DNA from: Bdellovibrionales bacterium
Lineage (GTDB): Bacteria > Bdellovibrionota > Bdellovibrionia > Bdellovibrionales > JAMPXM01
Assembly: GCA_005808505.1 (NCBI GenBank)
Contig: SYLX01000018.1
Span: 1 to 61,589, forward strand
Direction of reading: 5' to 3'
Length of the DNA: 61,589 bases
In this document: piece by piece, positions 16,834-25,622 of the stretch
How positions within the stretch are numbered: position 1 is the first letter of the stretch
Layout of the letters: every line of letters begins with the position of its first letter
Program-made: the position numbers and the translations under genes
Notes under the pieces: generated by a model
The model's input: only the letters and a program-made list of their open reading frames with translations
Database searches by the model: none
Told to the model about the DNA's origin: nothing

Positions 16834-17301
16834 TCAGAAGTACTTCATTTTAATTTCAGCTTTCGTTCCCTCTTCGCTCACGCTGAGCTTGGCGTCAGCG
16901 AAACTAGGCGGCCCGAAAATGACTTTTCCATTTCGCGAGAAACCAAAACCTTCTTTGGGCATCCCGACGAAATTATACGACATTTTACCGTCTGAATTTT
17001 CATCGTGATGAAGCGCAATCGCGTAGTCACCCGCAGGTAAATCTTTAAAAGAAACCCGCATCTCCGTTTGATTGATCTCGATTTCTTGTTTCGCAACTGC
17101 TTTGGCAGGGTCGCTTGGAAAAGCTTTAGCATCAGCAAAGACACTGACGACGAGCTTTCCGCGAGGAGCTCGTAAACCCTGAATATCGAGCGTCAACGGA
17201 GACTTTTGCCCAACCGGAACGGACGTTTCGATGGATGTTTCCGCTTTTGCAGAAATGGCTAACAAAGAAGCAAACGCGCCTATGAGATATTTTAAATTCA
17301 T
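16834..17301 (-). CDS. Exported DUF2141 family protein
   Basis: 155 residues: a signal peptide (about 1-20, ASLLAISAKA) and a single DUF2141 beta-sandwich recognised by GKLVVSVFADAKAFP, LPAGDYAIALHHDENSDGKM and GMPKEGFGFSRN. Members are secreted or periplasmic with unknown function; the DENSDGKM loop looks like an EF-hand-type calcium site. The ATG at 17301 gives the signal peptide; a longer frame to 17373 would hide it. No good ribosome site is visible. Confidence 0.85.
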   Translation of the reverse strand: MNLKYLIGAFASLLAISAKAETSIETSVPVGQKSPLTLDIQGLRAPRGKLVVSVFADAKAFPSDPAKAVAKQEIEINQTEMRVSFKDLPAGDYAIALHHDENSDGKMSYNFVGMPKEGFGFSRNGKVIFGPPSFADAKLSVSEEGTKAEIKMKYF

Positions 17302-17464
17302 ACTGTGAAGGCTAACAGCCCTGAGCCGCAAATGCATCCGGTCTAAGGTTTCACATGCGCGACAAATTGACACACAACCGCGGTTCTTGCCCGACTTCAG
17401 ATGGCGTGATTACCTAGCGTCGATTTACGGCTCAACTTGGGCAATGGTGCAAGAAGGAGGCTCA

Positions 17465-17887
17465 ATGAATTCGGATGCAGGTGCGATCGTGGTTGCATTT
17501 GGTTTTTTGGGCGCCATGGTTTTAGCATTTTATTGGGCCCGACTTCTTTTGAAGCCAGGAGCCGCTTCGAGTGAATGGGTTCGACTCTGTACCGTCCCAC
17601 TCGACGGAACCTTGGAAGCACTTACTCTCTCCCTCAGACGTCGAAAAATCGAATTTGATTTATCGCGGATCGAACCTGCTGCCACCGACGGCCACGCATG
17701 CGAGTTGGAAGAGAGAGTTAACGTTCACGTCATGAAAGCGGATCAAGCGGCAGCGATGGCCATGCTTGAACGTGTCTACCCGAGTCTCGGCCATGATCTT
17801 GAGCCTAGCCAAGAGAGCGCGGATACCGTCGGGTCGTCGTCAGCGGCGACCCTCACCGCTACGGGTGACTATCCTTCGAAGCCTTAA
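17465..17887 (+). CDS. Single-pass membrane protein of unknown function
   Basis: 140 residues: a membrane helix at about 8-29 (IVVAFGFLGAMVLAFYWARLLL) and then a small cytoplasmic domain (about 40-100) with a beta-alpha-beta feel (VPLDGTLEALTLSLRRRKIEF, then MKADQAAAMAMLERVYP). This is loosely like DUF2007-type signal-transducing domains, at low confidence. The tail is Ser/Thr/Ala-rich. The ATG at 17465 is preceded by AAGGAGG. Its last 29 bp overlap the 3' end of the convergent AhpD-PAS gene. Confidence 0.65.
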   Translation: MNSDAGAIVVAFGFLGAMVLAFYWARLLLKPGAASSEWVRLCTVPLDGTLEALTLSLRRRKIEFDLSRIEPAATDGHACELEERVNVHVMKADQAAAMAMLERVYPSLGHDLEPSQESADTVGSSSAATLTATGDYPSKP

Positions 17888-18902
17888 TGGCCAAACATTG
17901 AAAGCTCTTGGGTTTTCCATCGGGATCGTAGACTGTCCAGCCGACGGCGCGAACTCCGCTTGCATTGCAGCGAACATCTCCCATTTCACCGCTCTTCACT
18001 GCCTTGTTGAAGGCGTCAGTGACGAGTCGATGATCTTCGGGTTGCAAACGCTCAAAGAGCTTTGGCATTTGCGAGCTCAGCTCACTTTTCCCATCGAGTT
18101 CGAAGTGCCACGAATCAATTCCTAATAGATTCTCGATTCGACCGAGCCGCTCCTGGAGCGCGTGAAAACGAGCATTCGAGCGACGCTCCTTTTCGACAAG
18201 TTCTTGATGTTCTCTTTGCAGACTTGCCGTTCGGCGAAGTTTTTGCTCTTCCACGACGGATGAATAGTTTCTGAAAAACTTCGCCAGAGCCGGCTCTTGC
18301 TCGAGAAGTTCGCCTAGGTTCATTTGCACACGAACGTCGGCTTCGATGGAGAGTTCAGGATGCGCCTCTGCCCAAGTTAGACAAGTTTGATTGTAGGCGA
18401 TGAAAGCGATCAGAAAGTCGTAGTTTTCCGTGGTTAAAATTGAGCGCAATTTTCTGTGCGCCAGTTCCGAATTTTGGTTGGTAAAAATCGCAACGCAGCT
18501 TGAAAGGATTCCTTCCTCAAGGAGGGACCCTGCCTCTGGCCAACCATCGAGTTTCTGCCGATCTAAATAACGGATGTTTTCTTCGAGTGCACCCAGTTTA
18601 GGAAGATCTTGCTCGAGCAGCTCAAGTACTTCGGGAGCTTTCAAGCCAAGTGGAACAAGCGAACAGCTATGGCAAATCAAGCAATAAGGGACTGAACAAT
18701 ATCGCGCGAGCAGAGCTGCGAGTTTTTCTTTGAACAGGGCTGGCCACGGGTTTTCGATGTAGGCCGACAGTGTCTGCTGCCAAAGATTTTCAAGCACTCG
18801 TGGAGTTTCGAGCGCCGGCTCGAAGAACGGCGGAAAAAATCCGAACCTTTCTTCGATCTCCGATTTAATTGTCTGCGCGCTTTTTGGTACTCGGTTACCC
18901 AT
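17859..18902 (-). CDS. AhpD-like (carboxymuconolactone decarboxylase fold) protein with C-terminal PAS-like domain
   Basis: 347 residues. The N-terminal half is all-helical and contains FKEKLAALLARYCSVPYCLICHSC, with the CxxCH redox motif of AhpD-like alkylhydroperoxidase domains. It is followed by a coiled coil (about 225-260, RREHQELVEKERRSNARFHALQERL) and a PAS-like segment (about 262-345) with GIDSWHFELDGK, LQPEDHRLV and VGWTVYDPDGKPKSFQCLA. The arrangement suggests a redox- or peroxide-sensing protein that signals through its PAS domain, but there is no kinase or cyclase output. The ATG at 18902 follows GGAGAG by 5 nt. Confidence 0.7.
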   Translation of the reverse strand: MGNRVPKSAQTIKSEIEERFGFFPPFFEPALETPRVLENLWQQTLSAYIENPWPALFKEKLAALLARYCSVPYCLICHSCSLVPLGLKAPEVLELLEQDLPKLGALEENIRYLDRQKLDGWPEAGSLLEEGILSSCVAIFTNQNSELAHRKLRSILTTENYDFLIAFIAYNQTCLTWAEAHPELSIEADVRVQMNLGELLEQEPALAKFFRNYSSVVEEQKLRRTASLQREHQELVEKERRSNARFHALQERLGRIENLLGIDSWHFELDGKSELSSQMPKLFERLQPEDHRLVTDAFNKAVKSGEMGDVRCNASGVRAVGWTVYDPDGKPKSFQCLAIKASKDSHP

Positions 18903-19361
18903 CACAACTCTCCGGTAATCCACACGACCCTAAACTAGTCTCATAACTCTGTCATTCGAGCTTTCTCGATGGGAACGCGAGTAGGCAATTTCAATGTCAA
19001 AACCTCATCACAAATCTTTCATAGAACGGGTAAAGCAATTAACTTTTCCTCTGAAGTATTGAAGAGCGCGCAAAGATAAATCCACGAGTCTCGCGGAACT
19101 TCGTAAGATTTCGCGTTGTCGACGAACCCTGACAAAACAACAAATCCGATTTGGTAAGTTGATCGGGCCTGATCACGCAAGATCACGCGTCGACAGGCAG
19201 ATGTACGGCTAAAGACGATCGGAGGTGTAACACCCAATAGTCTTTTGCTCTTAGCCCACCGGCAAAATCGATCAAGTGATAACTCACTTCAAACGGATCG
19301 ATCATTAGTTGGCGCTGCAGGTAGTGCCTCGGTTGCCAACATTAACGAAAGGATATTTGCC
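18903..19361. other. Divergent intergenic region with phased repeats and a doubtful small frame
   Basis: This is 459 bp between the AhpD-PAS gene and the TIGR02147 regulator. GATCACGC occurs twice in direct orientation at 19172-19179 and 19182-19189, exactly one helical turn apart, within a region rich in GATC words (TGATCGGGCCTGATCACG). This may be an operator. On the minus strand 19237-19019 holds a 72-codon frame starting with TTG but lacking a ribosome site; I do not call it as a gene. Confidence 0.4.
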
Positions 19362-20072
19362 TTGCGTGAGATGTGGAAACGTCAAGTACGTGAGCTGCTG
19401 AAAGACCGTTTTCAGGATGAAAAATCGCGGCGTGCAAACTACTCCCTCCGCGACTTAGCGGCAGAAGTTGGCTTAAGTTCCGGCGCGCTTTCCGAGATCA
19501 TGAGCGGCAAACGCAAACTCTCGCCGAAAATTGCGAAGCGTGTTGTGGGTGCATTGAGCCTTGGCGATGGGATCAAAGATGATCTCCTCGAGAGGATCAA
19601 CAAGACCCACACGAACAGTCGAGATCAGCTTTCAAGTGATGCCTACGAGCTGATCGCGAACTGGATTTACTTTGCAACGCTCTCGATCCTTGAGTCCGAG
19701 GATGAACCTATGACGACCTCAGCGATCGCGAGGCGGCTCGATGTCCCAGAGATCGAGGCAACTTCAGCTCTCGACCTTCTGCAGAGTTACGCACTCGTCG
19801 TACAAAATGCGGGCGGAGCCTACTCCGCGCGTTTTAAGGGGACGATCAAAGAGTCTCAGTCGGTTTCTGACGGCTTAGAAAACATTGGTGTCGTGACTAG
19901 TTTGACCTTCCGTGCGGACGATGAACGCTTAGCGAAAGCTCAAGAGAACATCAAGCGCATCCGAGAATTGCTCTACGACGGAGCAGGAGGAAACGGAACG
20001 AACCACCCGGTCTACCGGATGAACATCCAACTTCTTCCGGTCGATGAGTGGAAAAAAAGGCGCGCGACTTAA
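19362..20072 (+). CDS. TIGR02147-type regulator (HTH plus DUF4423-like domain)
   Basis: 236 residues. Residues about 1-70 contain SRRANYSLRDLAAEVGLSSG and SEIMSGKRKLSPKIAKRV, the XRE-like DNA-binding start of the TIGR02147 family. The rest (LIANWIYFATLSILE, a winged-helix-like DVPEIEATSALDLLQSYALV, ending NIQLLPVDEWKK) matches the DUF4423 part. The family is common in Bdellovibrio and Fibrobacter and is presumed to regulate transcription. GAAAGGA (19347-19353) sits 8 nt before TTG at 19362; an ATG at 19371 is the alternative. A longer frame to 19245 has no support. It converges on the receiver gene with a 6-bp gap. Confidence 0.78.
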   Translation: MREMWKRQVRELLKDRFQDEKSRRANYSLRDLAAEVGLSSGALSEIMSGKRKLSPKIAKRVVGALSLGDGIKDDLLERINKTHTNSRDQLSSDAYELIANWIYFATLSILESEDEPMTTSAIARRLDVPEIEATSALDLLQSYALVVQNAGGAYSARFKGTIKESQSVSDGLENIGVVTSLTFRADDERLAKAQENIKRIRELLYDGAGGNGTNHPVYRMNIQLLPVDEWKKRRAT

Positions 20073-20078
20073 AACGCG

Positions 20079-20570
20079 TTAGGCCGTTTTCTTGCGCTCG
20101 CGACGATTCACGGCGCGAATCAATCCGACGCGCTTACGTTCTTGAATCGCTAGATCATCGGGACCAGATTGACTCTTGAGTGAGTTGATCTGGTCCTCTT
20201 TTTTGGAAATGACAATGGCGCGTTCGATCCGAACAGCTAGCTCACCCATATCAAATGGCTTCTCGATAAAATCAGAAACTCCCAATCGAAGGGCGTCGAT
20301 GGCCGTATCGCGGTCGGCGCCACCTGTCATGATGATGGCGAGAGTTTCGACACCTTCCGTGCGTGCGGCCTGAATCAGATCTAATCCGGAGAGTCCCGGC
20401 ATGTTCACATCAGTGACGATGAAATTCGGCCGCTCGGCCAGTAGGATTTCTTTCGCCTTTAGCCCATCAGTTGCGGTTACGACCTTAGCGAAGTACTTTT
20501 TCATCGCTGCCGCGATAAGTTCTACAAGTTCGGCTTCGTCATCAACGATCAAAATTGTGTCGTGTCTCAT
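20079..20570 (-). CDS. Stand-alone response regulator receiver protein
   Basis: 163 residues. A complete receiver domain (1-120) has the acidic pocket in LIVDDEAEL, the phospho-Asp in FIVTDVNMPGLSG, Thr in IIMTGGAD and Lys in IEKPFDM. The C-terminal 40 residues are a short coiled and basic tail (VGLIRAVNRRERKK) with no output domain. It may act as a phosphorelay or phosphate-sink protein, or bind a partner directly. No histidine kinase is adjacent; the nearest is at 23983. Confidence 0.88.
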   Translation of the reverse strand: MRHDTILIVDDEAELVELIAAAMKKYFAKVVTATDGLKAKEILLAERPNFIVTDVNMPGLSGLDLIQAARTEGVETLAIIMTGGADRDTAIDALRLGVSDFIEKPFDMGELAVRIERAIVISKKEDQINSLKSQSGPDDLAIQERKRVGLIRAVNRRERKKTA

Positions 20571-20785
20571 GGTGGCCGCCTTCGCCTTCTTTGTCGTAAA
20601 GGATCTAACTTCTTCATCGGAGGTTCTTGATTAGACCTTAGCTTGGCATTCGCCTGAACGATCAGGGGCGGCCCTGGGGATGAAAATTCACCACGACTCT
20701 CCCTTTCTCTCACAATGGCTCATCAAGAAGCGCCAAAATCAAACGTTTCAAAAGCGTTCGCTTGAAATAAACGTCTTCAGTTTGG

Positions 20786-21130
20786 TTAAGCGAACGACTG
20801 TTCTTCGCCCAAGTGAACGCGTTTGGATCGGCGAACGATGAACGAGATCTCATCGCCTTTTCTCACCGTCTTCGGCAGAGCCCCGTGGCGGGCTTTGATG
20901 AAAACCCCGTGAAAGTCATAATCAGCAGCCGGAATCAAAACGAGCTCTCCGAAGTGGCTGCTCAAGGTTAGATCGCGATCCGCTTTGATGACGAAGAAAA
21001 ATCTTTCGTCATCCACGTGCGGATCTGTAAGAAGTTGGTAGACTTCCTCCGGGATCTCAAGGCTTTGGTTTAAAGTGCTTGGACGTCCGCTTGGCCTACG
21101 AAGTTCGATTCGATAATTCGGAGCGCTCAT
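20786..21130 (-). CDS. Hypothetical small cytoplasmic protein
   Basis: 114 residues with no signal peptide and a beta-rich appearance: IRTDLTLSS-like strands around DRDLTLSSHFGELVLIPAA and DEISFIVRRSKRVHL. I do not recognise a family. The ATG at 21130 has GGGGAGG 7 nt upstream, a strong ribosome site that supports a real gene. It sits between signalling genes and is divergent from the GHKL ATPase gene. Confidence 0.6.
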   Translation of the reverse strand: MSAPNYRIELRRPSGRPSTLNQSLEIPEEVYQLLTDPHVDDERFFFVIKADRDLTLSSHFGELVLIPAADYDFHGVFIKARHGALPKTVRKGDEISFIVRRSKRVHLGEEQSFA

Positions 21131-21367
21131 TTGGCAACCTCCCCAACGTATACATCTTGATGGTCTAGTTTACTCCTCCTCTTCAAAACTCTCCTCATCG
21201 CCGCCAGCGGAACCCCTTCAACTCGCCAAAACCTTATCCGAAACCCTACCATCACCAAAAATCGTTAAATCATCCGACCAAACACCATATTTGTCGCGAC
21301 TTCGGGATTACTTCTGGCTCAACTTCCCGACGAGACCCTAAAATCAAATCAACGGTCGGAGAAACAC

Positions 21368-22129
21368 GTGCGGATCCTCGATACGAGCTGGATGACACAA
21401 GACGAATGGGCTGACTTGGGTATAGGAATTGCCCGAGCGCTCCCCGTTGAGCGTCTACTCGAGCTCGCCGTTGAAACCGGTGCGCAGCACATCCTCCAAG
21501 AGGACGGTTTAGAATTCGATGCTGAACTCGAAACAGCTAAGATTATGTCGGAGTCACCGCTTCTCTATCTGCGCGACCCCGTAGGAACTATTTTTGGTCC
21601 CTCACGACGTGATCTGAAACTGCTCGAGCTCACCTTTGAAGCTAGCGAGAAGAAGCATCGCTTGCTTGATGCCGTCTCCGAACTTGTCTCGCAACTCCCA
21701 AAGTCCCGCGCCATTCTTTTGCAAGCTCTTTCCATCACGGATGAGCTCTACACGAACGCGGCGAAAAACGCTTGGGATGCCGATCAAACACCCTTTAGTG
21801 ATTCCCCTCGCAACGAAGGAAAAATTGAGTTCTTCGCCGTGGCGGACGATAGACGCTTGGTTCTAGGATGCCGAGATAATTTTGGCAAACTTCAGGTTCG
21901 CCCCCTTTTGGAGCGTCTTCACTTCTGCGCGGTCAATGGCATCGCACGATCGATTCGTAACGACACATTCGGTGCAGGTATCGGTGCATTTACGACGCTC
22001 GAATCTAGTTTGAGCTACTATGCAGGTGTTGAACCAGGAGCCAACACTGTCGTATGCGCGGCTCTTCCTCTTGGTGCGAACCGGCGCACCTTCGACCAAA
22101 TGCCCAAAAACATTCACCTTATCTACTGA
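21368..22129 (+). CDS. GHKL-type ATPase (HATPase_c) protein, anti-sigma/kinase-like
   Basis: 253 residues. The C-terminal half holds a histidine-kinase/anti-sigma-type ATP site: an N-box in ITDELYTNAAKNAWDAD, a G1-like LGCRDNFGKL and a G2-like TFGAGIGAF. There is no phospho-acceptor His box and no membrane helix. The N-terminal 100 residues (ARALPVERLLELAVETGAQH, then EASEKKHRLLDAVSELVSQ) are helical and may be a sensor or dimer domain. The closest match in plan is an RsbW/SpoIIAB-like serine kinase or a soluble kinase half. The GTG at 21368 follows GGAGA. A receiver gene follows 96 bp later in the same direction. Confidence 0.72.
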   Translation: MRILDTSWMTQDEWADLGIGIARALPVERLLELAVETGAQHILQEDGLEFDAELETAKIMSESPLLYLRDPVGTIFGPSRRDLKLLELTFEASEKKHRLLDAVSELVSQLPKSRAILLQALSITDELYTNAAKNAWDADQTPFSDSPRNEGKIEFFAVADDRRLVLGCRDNFGKLQVRPLLERLHFCAVNGIARSIRNDTFGAGIGAFTTLESSLSYYAGVEPGANTVVCAALPLGANRRTFDQMPKNIHLIY

Positions 22130-22225
22130 TGACGTCGCAATGATCGACTCGTTAGATTCGATTGTTCGGGGATTATCCGGAAACCTTCATTTCAGGATGC
22201 TCCGAGACTTCACGATCATTGTGAA

Positions 22226-22612
22226 ATGGACCGGCCACTCTCACTTCTTATCGTCGATGATGATCCAGTCATCTCAACTTTGGTCAGCCAAAGCTTGATC
22301 AAAGCTGGCTATCAAGTGGAACGTGCTGATTCGGCGGCGAGCGCTCTTCAGCGTCTCAGCAATCCGAGCCAACCGGGTTTTGCCATGGTGATCTCCGACG
22401 TCAACATGCCTGGTGATAGCGGGATTAAGCTTCTTCAAGATACGAGAGCACTCGGTCTCGAAGTTCCATTTTTCTTTATGAGTGGCGACGCTATTTTCTC
22501 CGAGCACGAGCAAATCCGCGCCGGCGCTTTGGGCTTCATGCACAAGCCTTTTAGCCCGGAACGTCTCGTACTTAAAATCATTCTGACGATCAACTCCCTC
22601 ATCGCCGCATGA
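22226..22612 (+). CDS. Stand-alone response regulator receiver protein
   Basis: 128 residues, all receiver domain: LLIVDDDPVIS, phospho-Asp in VISDVNMPGDSG, Ser in FFMSGDAIF and Lys in MHKPFSPERL. There is no output domain. It is downstream of the GHKL ATPase gene, which suggests the two work together. The ATG at 22226 has only a weak ribosome site; coupling to upstream translation across 96 bp is unlikely, so it may have its own promoter. Confidence 0.88.
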   Translation: MDRPLSLLIVDDDPVISTLVSQSLIKAGYQVERADSAASALQRLSNPSQPGFAMVISDVNMPGDSGIKLLQDTRALGLEVPFFFMSGDAIFSEHEQIRAGALGFMHKPFSPERLVLKIILTINSLIAA

Positions 22613-22705
22613 ATGGTGTTTCAAAACGAGACCCTTGGCGGAAATTCGCCAGGAATCCGGTTTCGAGGCGTATTCTAATGATATGATTTCCTCTATGGAG
22701 GACCT

Positions 22706-23485
22706 ATGAACCAGATGCATATTTTGATGGTGATCTGCGCCTTGTTGATGGTGTCGACCTATCAAAACTGCTCCACGGCTTCGCCCGATGTCACCAAGGC
22801 AACGAACGATCCATTTGATACCGGCGGGGTGAAGCAACCGCTCGCCATTTACCCGAGCCTCAATCAAGTGCCAGCTGGTCAAACTCTCGTCTTAACCCCG
22901 GTTGGTGGAGTTGAACCTTACCAAGTGACCGTTCTTTCAGGCGATGCGGACGTTTACGTCAACGGGACTTCGGGATCTTGGATTCTCGAGGCCGGAAACA
23001 CTTTAGGTAGCGTCTCGATCGGCGTGAGTGATGCTGATGGTCAGTCGGCAACAGCATCCGTTTCGATCGTCGCCGACGATGGAACAAACCCGGGCGGAAA
23101 TCCGCCGCCTGTCGCCTGCGCCTCAGGAACTCACACCAGCAACCTATCTTGCATGGCCGCTAACAGTTGTTCGGTAACTCTAGACTTCGCATCGAAAGTA
23201 CCTGCAGGCTGTAAGGTTACTAACTTCAAGCTGAAAGTAACTCATTTCGGCTCGAGGGACGACGATCCGCTTCCACCGCGATGTATGTCTCCTGTGGAGC
23301 TCACATTCGCGGATAGTGGGAATCAACAGTCAGGACAGACCGGCAATAAAGTGGCTCTTCTTAGGGTCAACGCAGACTTTCAGAACTACAAAGCGATCAT
23401 GACGTCGTTCGCATCGGGCTGGGGTGGGAACAATCCAGCTTGCATAAGCACCATCAGCTACGAACTCACCCTCTCTTCAAACTGA
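22706..23485 (+). CDS. Secreted lipoprotein, Cys-rich C-terminus
   Basis: 259 residues. The hydrophobic signal ends in STYQNC (Cys22). This is a non-standard lipobox with Asn at -1 that recurs in this window, so I call it a probable lipoprotein. Residues about 45-130 look like an Ig/cadherin-type beta domain (GVEPYQVTVLSGDADVYVNG, then VGVSDADG-like repeats). The C-terminal 115 residues carry several cysteines (VACASG, LSCMAANSC, PAGCKV, PRCMS, PACIS), probably disulfide-bonded. No family is recognised. The start follows GGAGG. Confidence 0.72.
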   Translation: MNQMHILMVICALLMVSTYQNCSTASPDVTKATNDPFDTGGVKQPLAIYPSLNQVPAGQTLVLTPVGGVEPYQVTVLSGDADVYVNGTSGSWILEAGNTLGSVSIGVSDADGQSATASVSIVADDGTNPGGNPPPVACASGTHTSNLSCMAANSCSVTLDFASKVPAGCKVTNFKLKVTHFGSRDDDPLPPRCMSPVELTFADSGNQQSGQTGNKVALLRVNADFQNYKAIMTSFASGWGGNNPACISTISYELTLSSN

Positions 23486-23587
23486 GTCACATCTTCTAAA
23501 GCATTCAGCATTTGCATGGTGGCTTGATCGTGAAAACATCAAGCCAAAAGCCTCGCGCTCGTCGTAGCTAGAGCCGATCAGTGTAGT

Positions 23588-23998
23588 ATGGCAAAGCTCG
23601 CAATCCTCATTGTTGATGATGACGAATCCGTTAGGTCCTCGCTCCGATTCTTGCTCGAGCCTACCTACGAAGTCATTGAGGCCATCGATGGTCTGAGCGC
23701 CGTCAATGCCCTCACGGAATGGAACGTCCATCTGATCCTATCGGATTACAATATGCCTTTTGCTGACGGCGCGGACTTGATGCAAACGATGACGGAGTTA
23801 AACGTGCAAGTTCCCGTAGTCTGGTTGAGCGGCGCTGAAGAAAAAGAACTAAAGGCCAAAGCCTGGCGTTTAGGAGTTTTCGAGTGTCTTCAAAAACCCT
23901 TCTCGCCAGCCCATCTTCTTGAGACTGTTCAAAAGGCGATTTCAGCTCGAGCGATTCCCGAGAAAATGAAGCGGCTTCGCGATCAGATCGCGCGCTGA
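23588..23998 (+). CDS. Stand-alone response regulator receiver protein
   Basis: 136 residues. The receiver domain has LIVDDDESV, phospho-Asp in LILSDYNMPFADG, Ser in VVWLSGAEEKE and Lys in LQKPFSPAHL, then a short helical tail (IPEKMKRLRDQIAR). There is no output domain. Its 3' end overlaps the 3' end of the convergent histidine kinase gene by 16 bp. This makes that kinase a natural candidate partner, though the two are not co-transcribed. Confidence 0.88.
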   Translation: MAKLAILIVDDDESVRSSLRFLLEPTYEVIEAIDGLSAVNALTEWNVHLILSDYNMPFADGADLMQTMTELNVQVPVVWLSGAEEKELKAKAWRLGVFECLQKPFSPAHLLETVQKAISARAIPEKMKRLRDQIAR

Positions 23999-25350
23999 AA
24001 GTCTTCGTCGGGTTTTGATTGAACCGCAAGCGAAGCACCACGGCGGAACTTCAACGTGAACGTCGTTCCGTGCTGAATGTGCGTTACAGCTTTTTGATGT
24101 CGGCTCGTTACCGCGATAGTGCCGCCAACTGCTTCGACGCACATTCGTACGATCGGCAATCCAAATCCGGTGCCGACCTCACCGAGCGTTCCGAGGGTTG
24201 TTGTTTTCTCCGTCCAAGAGAAAAGCCTCGAGAGCTTCTCTGGAGGAATTCCGGTACCGCTATCCTCAATTTCAATGGTTACCATCGCGTCGTCGACTTG
24301 AGTAATGCGGACCAGCACCTTCGATCCAGGGGTCGAAAACTTGATTGCGTTGTGAATGAGATTCTGAAAAATCTGCGATTCCGCAACCGTCGGATCAACC
24401 AGAATGGTCACGCCCTCCCCCGCTGATGTCGGAACATAGCTGATTTCAACATTCTTAGAGTGAAGGGTTTCTGTGAGATTCGCCCGCACGCGCTCGATGA
24501 TCGTGGCAACGGCGGTCGGCTCCACGCTGATTTCATCTTTGCGTACGAAGACGTTGGCGAGCTTTCTAAAATTGCGGAGCATGCGTTCTAGCTTCTTAAG
24601 CGACGAATCGATTCGCTCGACGCTCTTCTTTTCCATCGAACCTGTTTCAAGAGCTCGTTGCGAGTGAATCATCGCGACCAACAGAGGTGAGCTGAAATCA
24701 TGCGACAGAACTTGGAAAAGTCCATTCACTTGCTCCTGCGAAGCTTGCAGCTGGGCGAGTGCCGCTTCTCGCCGCGCAACGGCTGAGAATGTATTCCCGA
24801 CGATGCCCGCAAATGGAACGAGCATGAAAATCGCTTCGACGATCTTCTCGTGAGTTGAACCAAGTTGGTCCATTCGCGGCCCGAAAGAATAGTCGGTCAG
24901 AATCAGAGCGGCGTAACAGAGCACAGAGACCGCGAGACAAATCGCAATTTGCCAACGTTCGCGCGTTCGAAAGTAAACGAACGGGAAGATTCCTCCTAAG
25001 AGGAGCGATGCGTGGGCGAGGTAGTCTTTGCCAAGATAAAACGCACAACCCAACACCAAAAGTGAACCGATAGAGACCGTACTGATACGAGCCAAGTTGA
25101 AGAAGCCGAAATAATTCAGACCAACTGAAGAGACGAAGAAAAGTCCGGCCGAGACCATGAGAAGTCCTGCGATGTAGCTTGCGCCTAGAATATAAAAGGA
25201 AAGCGCTAAGACTAAGTCGAAAACAAAGAATACGAGTCCGTTAGTATTGGTCTGGATTAAGTAACTCTCAAGATCGCGATCGGTTAAGCGACGTGCGCCG
25301 ATTCGCGTGAGTTTGTGAAGATCATGTTTCCAACGAGTTAAGGCGTTCAT
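23983..25350 (-). CDS. Membrane sensor histidine kinase
   Basis: 455 residues. Five or six membrane helices (about residues 38-185) have no sizeable extracytoplasmic loop, so it probably senses something in or through the membrane. A HisKA domain follows with phospho-acceptor His217 (VLSHDFSSPL). The HATPase has N-box NLIHNAIKF, G1 DSGTGIP and G2 TGFGLPI. No receiver is attached, so it needs a separate response regulator; three stand-alone receivers are encoded within 5 kb. The start is ATG at 25350, with a weak ribosome site. Confidence 0.87.
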   Translation of the reverse strand: MNALTRWKHDLHKLTRIGARRLTDRDLESYLIQTNTNGLVFFVFDLVLALSFYILGASYIAGLLMVSAGLFFVSSVGLNYFGFFNLARISTVSIGSLLVLGCAFYLGKDYLAHASLLLGGIFPFVYFRTRERWQIAICLAVSVLCYAALILTDYSFGPRMDQLGSTHEKIVEAIFMLVPFAGIVGNTFSAVARREAALAQLQASQEQVNGLFQVLSHDFSSPLLVAMIHSQRALETGSMEKKSVERIDSSLKKLERMLRNFRKLANVFVRKDEISVEPTAVATIIERVRANLTETLHSKNVEISYVPTSAGEGVTILVDPTVAESQIFQNLIHNAIKFSTPGSKVLVRITQVDDAMVTIEIEDSGTGIPPEKLSRLFSWTEKTTTLGTLGEVGTGFGLPIVRMCVEAVGGTIAVTSRHQKAVTHIQHGTTFTLKFRRGASLAVQSKPDEDFQRAI

Positions 25351-25622
25351 GTTCCGAAATCTCGCGATTCGAATACGAAAGGAAAATTCTCTCGCTCAAT
25401 GTTCAATATCGGAATGAGTCCCTAGGAGCTGTAATGGAGTCGAGTGGTTAATCAAAACTTTTTTCTTGAGCACGCCACGTACAAGTGAGCGAATTTAATC
25501 GCGACTTCTTTCATCGCGCGGTTAAGAGACGAGATGACAAAATCGTCATCACCGAAATTTTCTCGCGAATGCTACGTTTGCCTCGAACCACACACGAACA
25601 CTGCCTCAAGAGGAAAATGCAA

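Noticed and set aside
19019-19237. 72-codon minus-strand frame in the divergent region before the TIGR02147 gene
   Set aside because: It starts with TTG, lacks a ribosome site and has no recognisable features; it is mentioned under the intergenic region only.
22274-22882. 202-codon minus-strand frame across a receiver gene and a lipoprotein start
   Set aside because: It is antisense to two supported genes and spans their intergenic region; no motif.
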